A stretch of 64,000 nt of DNA from Auraticoccus monumenti (lineage in GTDB: Bacteria > Actinomycetota > Actinomycetes > Propionibacteriales > Propionibacteriaceae), in contig NZ_LT629688.1 in assembly GCF_900101785.1 (NCBI RefSeq), positions 62,001-126,000 of the forward strand, given 5' to 3'. The translations under genes and the position numbers were made by a program. The notes under the pieces were generated by a model, which did no database searches, was not told the DNA's origin, and saw only the letters and a list, made by a program, of their open reading frames with translations. Numbering within the stretch: the first letter of the stretch is position 1; each line of letters starts with the position of its first letter. This document shows positions 20,703 to 28,521 of the stretch, piece after piece.

Positions 20703-20747
20703 CCATAGCAACGCTATGGCCTGACTGATGTATAGCAGCGTCATGTA
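20703..20747. promoter_or_regulatory. TetR-type operators between ridA-like and tetR genes
   Basis: A perfect palindrome CCATAGC-AAC-GCTATGG spans 20703-20719. A second, imperfect copy with core ATAGCAGCGTCAT lies at 20732-20744, about 27 bases centre to centre. The second copy adjoins the -10-like TAACGT of the regulator gene. Together they fit dimeric TetR binding and autoregulation. Confidence 0.72.
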
Positions 20748-20758
20748 ACGTGGGGCAA

Positions 20759-21382
20759 GTGCCCCGCCTCGCTGACACCGCCGTCCGCACCCTGCTGGTG
20801 GAGCGGGCCGCCGACCTCCTCGCCCGCCGGGAGCCGGTCTCGCTCCGGGGTCTGGTCGCCGGCACCGGGGCCTCGACGATGGCGGTGTACACCCACTTCG
20901 GCGGCATGCCGGGGCTGTGGCGGGCGGTGCGCCAGGAGGGCTTCACCCGGCTGGGCGCCCGGCTGGCGGGGGTGAGCGCCGGCGACGACCCGGTGCGCGA
21001 CCTCGCCGCCCTCTCGGCGGCCTACACGGCCCATGCGCTGGAGCACCCCACGCTCTACCGGGCGATGTTCGACGCGGCCGCCGACCTCGAGGACCCCGCC
21101 GCAGCCGGCCGGGGGCTCGAGCTGCTGGTCGACGCCGCCGGGCGGGCCCGTGACGCCGGCCGGTTCGCGGCCGACCGCGACCCCGCGGCGCTGGCCACCC
21201 GCCTCTGGGCGTCCGGGCACGGGCTGGTGCTGCTGGTGATCGGCGGGGTGCTCCCCCGCGCCGAGCTCGACGTCCAGGCGCCCGCCGTCGTCCTCGACCT
21301 GTGCCTGGCGGCCGGGGACGACCCCGCCCGGGCCGCGGCCTCGGTCCGCCGCGGCTGGGACGAGGGCACCACGCGGGGCTGA
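20759..21382 (+). CDS. TetR-family transcriptional regulator
   Basis: A 207-residue repressor-type protein with N-terminal helix-turn-helix (VSLRGLVAGTGASTMAVYTHFGGMPGLWRAV, about residues 27-57) and an all-helical ligand domain with a C-terminal WASGHGLVLL segment. The GTG at 20759 (MPRLADTAVRT) is chosen because TAACGT ends 7 bases upstream (leaderless); a GTG at 20750 is the alternative. It is divergent from the RidA-family gene with a palindrome in between. Confidence 0.88.
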   Translation: MPRLADTAVRTLLVERAADLLARREPVSLRGLVAGTGASTMAVYTHFGGMPGLWRAVRQEGFTRLGARLAGVSAGDDPVRDLAALSAAYTAHALEHPTLYRAMFDAAADLEDPAAAGRGLELLVDAAGRARDAGRFAADRDPAALATRLWASGHGLVLLVIGGVLPRAELDVQAPAVVLDLCLAAGDDPARAAASVRRGWDEGTTRG

Positions 21383-21450
21383 TCCGCCCGCGCGGTCGTG
21401 CGCTGAGACGGCCACCGCACCGTCGGCGACGTGCCTACAGTGACCGCGTC

Positions 21451-21653
21451 GATGGTCCCGTCGTCCGTCCTGCGGACGGCGGGGGCAAGAGGGAACCCGG
21501 TGCGAGTCCGGGACTGCCCCGCAGCGGTATCTGGGAACGACCGCCGTCATCGAGCACTGGGCCCGAGCCGAGATCGGCCTCGCCCGGGAAGCGACGGCCA
21601 GTAGGTGGACCTCACGCGTCCCTGCCCACGAGTCCGAAGACCTGCCACCGATC
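21451..21653 (+). ncRNA. Cobalamin riboswitch in the metE leader
   Basis: The core GGGAACCCGGTGCGAGTCC and GGACTGCCCCGCAGCGGTA (about 21500-21530) followed, after an extended peripheral arm, by GACGGCCAGTAGG and the B12 box AGTCCGAAGACCTGCC (about 21631-21646) match the cobalamin aptamer consensus. A -10-like TACAGT (21436-21441) would start the transcript at about 21448, giving a 5' leader near 350 bases. Known biology is that B12-bound aptamer lowers metE expression so that the B12-dependent MetH is used. Confidence 0.93.
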
Positions 21654-21795
21654 TGCCCGGCGACCGCCGCGCAGCTGGCCAGACCTCGGAGGAAGGTCGA
21701 CGCCGTCCACCACCGCGCGCTCTCGTGCCCGGTGGCGTCCGGTGCTGCCCTCCCGCCGTGGTCCCCGGTGACTCGCGAAGGAGAGCGCACCACCC

Positions 21796-24183
21796 ATGAA
21801 CACGCACGAGACGACCACACCCAGCCCGACCAGAGCCACGACGCCCGTCGGGGCCACCGTGCTGGGCTACCCCCGGCAGGGCCGCGGCCGCCGGCTGAAG
21901 AAGGCGGTGGAGAGCCACTGGAAGGGCCGCACCGGCGCGGACGAGCTGCTGGCCACCGGCGCCGACCTCCGGCGGGAGCGCTGGCAGGACATGGCCGACG
22001 CCGGCCTGAGCGAGGTCCCCGTCGGGGACTTCTCCTACTACGACCACGTGCTGGACACGACCCTGCTGCTCGGGGCGGCCCCGGCCCGGTTCGACGAGCT
22101 GCCCACCGGCGGGAGCCCCGCGGACCGGCTGGCCACCGTCTTCGCCCTCGCCCGCGGCACCACCGACCAGCCGCCGCTGGAGATGACCAAGTGGTTCGAC
22201 ACCAACTACCACTACCTGGTCCCGGAGATCGGCCCGGGGACCACCTTCACCCTCCACGCCGCCGACCTGCTCGCTCAGGTGGCCGAGGCCCGCGCGCTGG
22301 GGCTGGACCCGCGCCCGGTGGTGGTCGGACCGCTGACCTACCTCTCCCTGGCCAAGGCCGACGAGCCCGGCTCGGACTTCGACCCGCTGACCCTGCTGGA
22401 CGCCCTGGTGCCGGTCTACGCCGAGCTCCTGGGCGCGCTGGCCGCGGCCGGGGCGACCTGGGTGCAGCTGGACGAGCCGGTGCTGGTGCTGGACCAGCCG
22501 GTCGAGGTGCTGGACGCGCTGACCCGGACCTACACCGCCCTCGCCGCCGTCCCGACGCGCCCGCGGCTGCTGGTGGCCAGCTACTTCGGCCCGCTGGGCG
22601 AGGCGGCACCGGTGCTGGCCGCGCTGCCCGTCGAGGGCCTGGCCGTCGACCTGTCCACCGCACCCGGCGCCGACACCCGCGGCGCCACCCTGACGGCCCT
22701 GCACGCCGCCGGTCCGGACCTGGCCGGCAAGCGGCTGCTGGCCGGGGTGGTGGACGGGCGCAGCGTCTGGCGCACCGACCTGCAGCCCGCCCTGGACGTC
22801 CTGGCCGGGCTGCGGCCGCTGGTGGGGTCCCTCGACGTCGCCACCTCGTGCTCCCTGCTGCACCTGCCGCTGGACCTGACCACCGAGACCTCCATCGACC
22901 CCGAGGTGGCCTCCTGGCTGGCCTTCGCCCGGCAGAAGCTGGACGAGGTGGTGGTGCTGGCCACCGGCGCCGAGCACGGTCCGGAGGCGGTCGCCGGACC
23001 GCTGGCCGAGGTCGCCGCGGCCCGGGCCAGCCGACAGGCGTCCCCGCTTGTGGTGCGGCCCGCGGTGCGGGACCGGGTGACGGCGGTGGGTGGGGCCGAC
23101 ACGCGACGTGCGGGCACGGCCGAGGGCCGCCGACGTCGCCAGCAGGAGCGGCTGGGCCTGCCGCTGCTGCCCACCACCACCATCGGCTCCTTCCCGCAGA
23201 CCGACGAGCTCCGCCGGGCCCGGGCGGCCCTGCGCCGCGGGGAGCTCGACGAGACCGCCTACGACACCGCCATGCGGGCCGAGGTGGACCGGGTGCTGAC
23301 GCTGCAGACCGAGCTGGGTCTCGACGTCCTCGTGCACGGCGAGCCCGAGCGCAACGACATGGTCCAGTACTTCGCCGAGCAGCTCGACGGGTTCCTGACC
23401 ACCGAGGACGGCTGGGTCCAGTCCTACGGCTCGCGCTACGTCCGTCCACCGATCGTGGTGGGCGACGTGGAGCGTCCGGCGCCGATGACGGTGGGCTGGA
23501 GCAGCTGGGCCCAGCAGCGCTCGGAGCAGCCGGTGAAGGGGATGCTGACCGGTCCGGTGACCATGCTCGCCTGGTCCTTCGGGCGCGACGACCTCCCGGC
23601 CGCCGACACCGCCGCGCAGGTGGCGCTGGCCCTGCGCGAGGAGGTGCTGGACCTGGAGCGGGCCGGGATCGCGGTGATCCAGGTCGACGAGCCGGCGCTG
23701 CGGGAGACCCTGCCGCTGCGCCGGGCCGAACGCCCGGGCTACCTGGCCTGGGCCGTCCGGGCCTTCGCCCTGACCACGGCCGGGGTGGGCGAGGACACCC
23801 AGGTGCACACCCACATGTGCTACGCCGAGTTCGGGGAGATCCTGGACGCCATCATCGCGATGGACGCCGACGTGATCAGCCTGGAGGCGGCCCGCTCGCG
23901 GATGGAGGTGGTGGACGACCTGGTCCGCGCCGACTACCCGCACGGGGTCGGCCCGGGGGTCTGGGACATCCACTCCCCGCGGGTGCCCACCGTGGAGGAG
24001 GTGGTGGAGTCCCTGGAGCTGGCGCTGCGGGGTGGGGTCCCGGCGGAGCGGCTGTGGGTCAACCCCGACTGCGGGCTGAAGACCCGCGGCTACGCCGAGG
24101 TCGAGCCGTCGCTGCGGGTGCTGGTCGAGGCCGCGGGGATCGTCCGCAGGCGGCTGGCGACCACGGTCCCGGCCGGGGTCTGA
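21796..24183 (+). CDS. metE: Cobalamin-independent methionine synthase
   Basis: Transfers the methyl group of 5-methyltetrahydropteroyl-triglutamate to homocysteine. At 795 residues it has both MetE halves: the N-terminal Meth_synt_1 region begins at GYPRQGRGRRLKKAVE, and the C-terminal catalytic barrel begins at LPTTTIGSFPQT (about residue 457). Zinc ligands are His673 and Cys675 (HTHMCY), a Glu near 697 and Cys759 (NPDCGLKTRG). ATG at 21796 is preceded by GAAGGAG at slightly long spacing. The upstream cobalamin riboswitch shows control by vitamin B12. A 13-bp hairpin ends the unit. Confidence 0.97.
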   Translation: MNTHETTTPSPTRATTPVGATVLGYPRQGRGRRLKKAVESHWKGRTGADELLATGADLRRERWQDMADAGLSEVPVGDFSYYDHVLDTTLLLGAAPARFDELPTGGSPADRLATVFALARGTTDQPPLEMTKWFDTNYHYLVPEIGPGTTFTLHAADLLAQVAEARALGLDPRPVVVGPLTYLSLAKADEPGSDFDPLTLLDALVPVYAELLGALAAAGATWVQLDEPVLVLDQPVEVLDALTRTYTALAAVPTRPRLLVASYFGPLGEAAPVLAALPVEGLAVDLSTAPGADTRGATLTALHAAGPDLAGKRLLAGVVDGRSVWRTDLQPALDVLAGLRPLVGSLDVATSCSLLHLPLDLTTETSIDPEVASWLAFARQKLDEVVVLATGAEHGPEAVAGPLAEVAAARASRQASPLVVRPAVRDRVTAVGGADTRRAGTAEGRRRRQQERLGLPLLPTTTIGSFPQTDELRRARAALRRGELDETAYDTAMRAEVDRVLTLQTELGLDVLVHGEPERNDMVQYFAEQLDGFLTTEDGWVQSYGSRYVRPPIVVGDVERPAPMTVGWSSWAQQRSEQPVKGMLTGPVTMLAWSFGRDDLPAADTAAQVALALREEVLDLERAGIAVIQVDEPALRETLPLRRAERPGYLAWAVRAFALTTAGVGEDTQVHTHMCYAEFGEILDAIIAMDADVISLEAARSRMEVVDDLVRADYPHGVGPGVWDIHSPRVPTVEEVVESLELALRGGVPAERLWVNPDCGLKTRGYAEVEPSLRVLVEAAGIVRRRLATTVPAGV

Positions 24184-24187
24184 GCGG

Positions 24188-24219
24188 GGCCGGGCGTCCC
24201 CCGTGCGGGACGCCCGGCC
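24188..24219 (+). terminator. Hairpin terminator of metE
   Basis: A 13-bp perfect stem (GGCCGGGCGTCCC and its complement) with a 6-base loop begins 4 bases after the metE stop. No U-tract follows. Confidence 0.75.
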
Positions 24220-24249
24220 GAGCCGCCCGGCGCGTCGTACAGTCACCGC

Positions 24250-24651
24250 ATGGCCCGGTTCGTGATCGACGCCCCGACGCTGCTGCACGTCGTCGGCACC
24301 CCGCTCACGGTCCACGCCGGGCACCAGCTGGTGGCCCCGAACGCGATCCGCACCCAGGCCCTGGCGCTGCTGCTGGCCGCCGTGGGCCGGGGTGAGCTCA
24401 CCGAGCGCGAGGCCCTCCAGCAGCACGACCGCCTGACCGAGCTGCGGATGCGGTTGCTGGGCGACCGGGTCTCACGCCGGACCGCCTGGCGGATCGCCCG
24501 GGAGCACGGCTGGGACACCCTGCACGAGGCGGAGTACCTGGCCGTCACCCGGCTGCAGGCCGACGCGCTGGTCACCGTCGACCCGGCGATGGCCGCCCTC
24601 GCCGAGGGCCTGGTCCCGCTGCGGGGCGTGGAGGCGCTCACCGCCGGCTGA
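24250..24651 (+). CDS. PIN-domain-like protein
   Basis: A 133-residue protein resembling VapC-type PIN ribonucleases: N-terminal FVIDAPTLLHVV supplies the first acid, DTLHEAEYLAVTRLQADALVTVDPAMA has the pattern of the later acids (Glu, Asp, Asp). No antitoxin gene is adjacent, so a toxin role is not shown. ATG at 24250 has TACAGT 6 bases upstream (leaderless). The last 180 bases are overlapped antisense by the C-terminal extension of the AraC gene. Confidence 0.65.
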   Translation: MARFVIDAPTLLHVVGTPLTVHAGHQLVAPNAIRTQALALLLAAVGRGELTEREALQQHDRLTELRMRLLGDRVSRRTAWRIAREHGWDTLHEAEYLAVTRLQADALVTVDPAMAALAEGLVPLRGVEALTAG

Positions 24652-25599
24652 GCCGCCCCGCCGGAACACCGACGGCGGCACGCCGTGCTGGCGGGTGAAG
24701 GCGGTGCTGAAGGAGTACGGGCTGCCGTACCCGGCGCGGCGGGCCACCGCGGCCACGGTGGCGTCGCCGTCCCGCAGCACGTCGGCGGCCAGGTCGAGCC
24801 GCCAGCGGGTCAGGTAGGCCATCGGCGGCTCACCGACGAGCTCGGTGAACCGCCGGGCGAAGGTGGCGCGGGAGACACCACCCTCGGCGGCCAGCCGCGC
24901 CACCGTCCACGGCCGCTCCGGCTCGTGGTGGAGCAGACGCAGCGCGGGACCGACCACCGGGTCGTCGTGGGCGGCGTACCAGGGCGGCGGCTGGGCCTCG
25001 TCGCGGGCGAACCAGGCCCGCAGCAGCGCGACCGTGAGGACGTCCACCAGCCGGTCCAGCACCGCCCCCTGACCCGCCTGGTCCCCGGCGGTCTCCCCGG
25101 CCAGCAGGTCGACCAGGCTGCGGACGGTGGGGCCGGCCTCGCGGTCGCGGACCACCACGACCTCCGGCAGGTGCGCGACCAGGTGACGGGAGACCTGGGT
25201 GGTGTCGGGGTAGCTCCCGGTCAGCAGCACCGTGCCCGGTGCCGCGTCCAGGCGGGCGTTCCCCCAGCTGCGGACACCGAGGTCGCGGAAGTCCGAGAGC
25301 GGGCTGCCGTCGGGCTTGCGGCAGACCTGACCCGGTCCGATCACCGCCTGCGGAGGCGTCGTCACCTCGTCGGCCAGCTCGTAGCCCCGTCCGCCGCGGA
25401 CCAGCAGGGCGTCCCCCTGCTCCAGCCGCTGCGGGGGCCGTCCGTCCGGGGTGAGCCACCCGGTGCCCCGGGTCAGCACCACCAGCGTCAGCGGGGAGTC
25501 GTCCTCGACCCGCACCGACCAGGGCGGCACCAGGAGGGAGCGCAGCACGAAGGCACCCTCCGCCCGCTGCGCCGAGAGCAGTCCCGTCACCGCGTCCAC
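24472..25599 (-). CDS. AraC-family transcriptional regulator with cupin-type sensor domain
   Basis: A 375-residue regulator: cupin-like N-terminus (GTGWLTPDGRPPQRLEQGDALLVRGG, about residues 45-70) and a C-terminal double HTH (RPWTVARLAAEGGVSRATFARRFTELVG and RRAGYGSPYSFSTAFTRQHGVPPSVFRR, ending near residue 310). The last ~58 residues lie antisense to the PIN-like gene and look non-homologous, as if the original stop was lost. GTG at 25599 has TAGTGT 6 bases upstream. Its likely target is the divergent NmrA-like gene; an inverted repeat lies between them. Confidence 0.88.
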   Translation of the reverse strand: MDAVTGLLSAQRAEGAFVLRSLLVPPWSVRVEDDSPLTLVVLTRGTGWLTPDGRPPQRLEQGDALLVRGGRGYELADEVTTPPQAVIGPGQVCRKPDGSPLSDFRDLGVRSWGNARLDAAPGTVLLTGSYPDTTQVSRHLVAHLPEVVVVRDREAGPTVRSLVDLLAGETAGDQAGQGAVLDRLVDVLTVALLRAWFARDEAQPPPWYAAHDDPVVGPALRLLHHEPERPWTVARLAAEGGVSRATFARRFTELVGEPPMAYLTRWRLDLAADVLRDGDATVAAVARRAGYGSPYSFSTAFTRQHGVPPSVFRRGGSAGGERLHAPQRDQALGEGGHRRVDGDQRVGLQPGDGQVLRLVQGVPAVLPGDPPGGPA

Positions 25600-25645
25600 G
25601 CAGCGACACTAGCGCGATGAGACGTCGGCGAATGGTTCGAGCCGT

Positions 25646-25665
25646 CTGGACGATGGAGCGTCCAG
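25646..25665. promoter_or_regulatory. Inverted repeat in the AraC/NmrA-like intergenic region
   Basis: CTGGACG-ATGGAG-CGTCCAG is a perfect 7-bp inverted repeat with a 6-base spacer, about 47-66 bases upstream of the AraC start and 24 bases before the NmrA-like start. It is a candidate binding site for the AraC protein. Confidence 0.5.
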
Positions 25666-25688
25666 CGGGTGGCTGGTTGCCTGGAGCC

Positions 25689-26564
25689 ATGACGAGCTCC
25701 TCACCCGACCTGCACGCACCCGATCCGACCGCTCCCGTCCTCGTCGTCGGTGCCACCGGCAAGACCGGCCGCCGCGTGGCCGAGAGGCTCCGCTCCGCCG
25801 GCGTCCCGGTCCGCGCCGCCTCGCGCCGCAGCGGGACGCCCTTCGACTGGGACGACCCCAGCGGCTGGCCCGACGCCCTGGCCGGCACCCGCTCGGCCTA
25901 CGTGACCTACAGCCCCGACCTCCTCGTCCCGGCCGCGGCCGGGGCCCTGGGACGTCTGGCCGCCGACGCCCGCGAGGCCGGGCTGGAGCAGCTCGTGCTG
26001 CTGTCCGGACGCAACGAGCCCGGAGCCGCCCGCGCGGTGGAGGCGGCGCGGGCGGCCGGCATCCCCGTCACCGTGCTGGAGGCGGCCTGGTTCCTGCAGA
26101 ACGTGACCGAGGGCGACTTCGCCCCGATGGTGGCCGACGGCGTCCTCGCCCTGCCGGTCGGCGAGGTGCCCGAGCCCTTCGTCGACGTCGACGACGTCGC
26201 CGAGGTGGCGGTGGCGGCGCTGCTGGACGAGGCCCACCGGGGCCGCACCTACCAGGTCACCGGGCCCCGCTCGCTCACCTTCGGGGAGCTGGCCGCGGAG
26301 CTCTCCCGCACCTCCGGCCGGGAGGTCCGCTGGGTCGAGCTGGGGATGGCGGAGGCCGTGGACGGCTGGCGGGCGGCCGGGCTGCCCGAGGAGGTGGTGC
26401 AGCTGCTCGGCACCCTCTTCGGGGAGCTCTTCGACGGCCGCAGCTCCCGCCCCGCCGACGGCGTCCAGCAGGTCCTGGGCCGCCCGGCCCGCGACGTCCG
26501 CGAGCACCTGGCGCACCACGCCGCCGCTCAGAGCCAGGTGACGTGCGGGGCCACCAGGGTGTAG
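25689..26564 (+). CDS. NmrA-like NAD(P)-binding protein
   Basis: Atypical SDR of 291 residues. The dinucleotide motif VLVVGATGKTGRRVAERLRSAG (about residues 15-36) is intact, and the segments LEQLVLLSGRNEPGA, VLEAAWFLQNVTEGDF, FVDVDDVAEVAVAAL and YQVTGPRSLTFGELAAEL are as in NmrA/QOR2-like proteins that bind NAD(P) and sometimes reduce quinones. ATG at 25689 is preferred to the upstream in-frame ATG at 25617. The divergent AraC gene is its likely regulator. The 3' end overlaps the convergent CAAX protease gene by 37 bases. Confidence 0.87.
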   Translation: MTSSSPDLHAPDPTAPVLVVGATGKTGRRVAERLRSAGVPVRAASRRSGTPFDWDDPSGWPDALAGTRSAYVTYSPDLLVPAAAGALGRLAADAREAGLEQLVLLSGRNEPGAARAVEAARAAGIPVTVLEAAWFLQNVTEGDFAPMVADGVLALPVGEVPEPFVDVDDVAEVAVAALLDEAHRGRTYQVTGPRSLTFGELAAELSRTSGREVRWVELGMAEAVDGWRAAGLPEEVVQLLGTLFGELFDGRSSRPADGVQQVLGRPARDVREHLAHHAAAQSQVTCGATRV

Positions 26565-27328
26565 CCGACGAAGGCACCCACGTCGAGCAGGGAGTGGGCC
26601 ACCACCAGCGGCCAGACCCGGCGCCAGCGCAGGTAGACCAGACCGAGCAGGAGGCCCATCAGCACGTTGCCGGCGAAGCCCCCGAAGCCCTGGTAGAGGT
26701 GGTAGCTGCCCCGGACCAGGGCGGAGGTGAGCAGCACCACCAGCCACGACCAGCCCAGGTCCCGGAGCCGGGTGAAGAGGTAGCCGACGATCACCACCTC
26801 CTCCAGCACCCCGTTGGCCACCGCGGCCAGCACCAGCACCGGGACCGCCCACCAGACGTCGGTCAGGTTCGCCGGCGCCACCGAGGTGTTCAGCCCCAGC
26901 TCACGGGCCAGCAGGTAGAACCCCAGGCCCGGGACGCCGATCGCGGCGGCCAGCCCGAGCCCGGCCAGGACGTCGCGACCGGGGTGGCGCCGGTCCAGAC
27001 CCATCGCGGCCCACCCGCCCGCGCGGCCCGGACGCAGCCACAGCAGGAACAGCACCAGCGCCACCGGGGCGACCAGGAACAGGCTGCCGGCCAGCTGGTA
27101 GGCCAGGTCGAGCCAGGGCCGGTCCGGGGTGGCCGAGCTGTTCATGGTGGTGGTCTGCTGGTTGAGCGGGGTCTCCCGGGTCAGCTTCTCGATGATGCTG
27201 AGCACCGAGTACACCGCCGACTGCCCGAGCGAGAGGGCCAGCACCACCAGCACCTCCAGCCCCCAGCGCGGCCGGCCCCCCATCCCGACGCCGGGTCCGA
27301 CCGCCGCACCCGCCACCTGATCCGCCAT
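26528..27328 (-). CDS. CPBP (CAAX) family intramembrane metalloprotease
   Basis: Multi-spanning membrane protein of 266 residues with about seven or eight hydrophobic segments. The ABI/CAAX motifs are present: EEVV...R in LEEVVIVGYLFTRLRD, then RGSYHLYQG (His) and AHSLLDVGAF (His). Bacterial relatives are site-2-type proteases or bacteriocin-immunity proteins; the substrate is unknown. The ATG at 27328 is the only sensible start. Genes on both sides are transcribed in the opposite direction. Confidence 0.85.
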   Translation of the reverse strand: MADQVAGAAVGPGVGMGGRPRWGLEVLVVLALSLGQSAVYSVLSIIEKLTRETPLNQQTTTMNSSATPDRPWLDLAYQLAGSLFLVAPVALVLFLLWLRPGRAGGWAAMGLDRRHPGRDVLAGLGLAAAIGVPGLGFYLLARELGLNTSVAPANLTDVWWAVPVLVLAAVANGVLEEVVIVGYLFTRLRDLGWSWLVVLLTSALVRGSYHLYQGFGGFAGNVLMGLLLGLVYLRWRRVWPLVVAHSLLDVGAFVGYTLVAPHVTWL

Positions 27329-27445
27329 GCCGAGGTTCTACCACGCAGCCCCGACCCGGTCCCCCGGTCACGCGCCGGCGAGGACCAGGACGGGCTGCGG
27401 GCCAGGTGCTGGCGCACCCGCCCCCGGCGGACCGATACTCCTTGC

Positions 27446-28426
27446 GTGTCCGTACCCCCACCCGCGCCGCCGCGGCCCAGCGGCCCGACCGTCTCCTCGG
27501 CCCGGCCGGCGTCGGCGCGGACCTCCCGGCGCGCCCTCGCCCTGATCGCCCTCGGGGTCGCCGCGGTGGTCCTGGTGGTGGCCGGTCTGGGCACCACCGC
27601 GTACCGGCTGACCGGCGACCTGCTCTCGCTGGAGCAGCAGGAGCTGGCTGGGCCCTCGATGCTCACCGACGACCCCTCCTCCTCGGACCGGCTGCTCGAC
27701 GGCCTGGAGGACGCCGGGCTGACCTGCGTGCTGGAGGTCGCCGACCCGCAGGTGCGTTCCTGCTACGCGCTGCACCCGAGCCGGTGGGCCCACGTCAGCT
27801 GGCAGGCCTCCCCCGAGGGCTCCGTGCTCGGCCTGTGGATCGACCTGGACCTCTCGGCGGGGCCCTTCTCCAGCCGCGACGTGGTGCTCGGGGGTCTCCG
27901 CGCCGGGCTCGGGCTGGGTACGGACGAGGCCGGGGAGCTCACGACGGGCGTCGAGGAGGCGCTCAGGTACCCCGGGGAGGAGATCTGGACCGAGACGGAC
28001 TGGGGCGACCTGTACGCCACCGCCTCCGAGGACCGGTCGCTGCTGCTCGAGGGGTACAGCTGGAGCGGGGAGGCCCGCTACTCCGAGCCGAGGGCGCTCG
28101 GTCCGCTGGCCGGCGCGGTGGCGCTGCTGGAGACCCGCGGCTACCGCTGCGAGCAGGCGGGTGAGGAGATGACCAGCTGCACGACCGCCGACTACGAGCA
28201 GGTCGACCTGCACGGCACCTCGGACCTGACCGGCTTCGACATCGTCCCCTTCGCGACCACGGCCGACGTGGCCGACGAGCTGGCCGCGCTGGCCCCCGGC
28301 CCGGACGCGACGACGGTCACCGCCCTGCTGGACGCCGTGGGCGTGGAGCCGAGCGCCACCGCCGCCGACGACTGGGTGGTGGTGCACCTCGACGACCGGG
28401 TCCAGGTGGTCGCCGGCTGCTGGTGA
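27446..28426 (+). CDS. Membrane-anchored extracytoplasmic protein, unrecognised
   Basis: A 326-residue protein with a Pro/Ser-rich cytoplasmic start, one membrane helix (ALALIALGVAAVVLVVAGLG, about residues 31-50) and a large acidic exported domain containing four or five cysteines (CVLEVADPQVRSC, YRCEQAGEEMTSC, AGCW at the very end). The two halves around LEDAGLTC and LETRGYRC look like an internal duplication. I know no function. GTG at 27446 is favoured because GATACT ends 6 bases upstream; an open frame continuing to 26543 is a shadow of the CAAX gene. Confidence 0.7.
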   Translation: MSVPPPAPPRPSGPTVSSARPASARTSRRALALIALGVAAVVLVVAGLGTTAYRLTGDLLSLEQQELAGPSMLTDDPSSSDRLLDGLEDAGLTCVLEVADPQVRSCYALHPSRWAHVSWQASPEGSVLGLWIDLDLSAGPFSSRDVVLGGLRAGLGLGTDEAGELTTGVEEALRYPGEEIWTETDWGDLYATASEDRSLLLEGYSWSGEARYSEPRALGPLAGAVALLETRGYRCEQAGEEMTSCTTADYEQVDLHGTSDLTGFDIVPFATTADVADELAALAPGPDATTVTALLDAVGVEPSATAADDWVVVHLDDRVQVVAGCW

Positions 28427-28439
28427 GCCCTCGGGAGGG

Positions 28440-28483
28440 GTAGGTGAGGCTGTCCGACGCCACCTTCGGCGAGCCTTGTCTCA
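28440..28483. promoter_or_regulatory. Two IdeR/DtxR box-like sequences upstream of ferritin
   Basis: Compared with the 19-bp iron box TTAGGTTAGGCTAACCTAA, bases 28440-28458 match at 13 positions and 28465-28483 (opposite orientation) at 12. They lie about 40-80 bases upstream of the ferritin start, where mycobacterial IdeR activates ferritin genes in high iron. The matches are partial, so this is a candidate only. Confidence 0.4.
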
Positions 28484-28521
28484 GTGGTGGTGGCGGTGAC
28501 GTCCTCACTAGGTTCGGGGCC

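Noticed and set aside
21547-24426. Open frame of 959 codons on the minus strand opposite metE
   Set aside because: Its product is a Gly/Gln/His/Arg-rich low-complexity sequence typical of the antisense frame of a GC-rich gene; MetE on the plus strand is unmistakable.
24250-24651. Complete VapBC toxin-antitoxin module
   Set aside because: Only the PIN-like partner is seen; the neighbours are metE and an AraC regulator, and no small antitoxin frame lies upstream.
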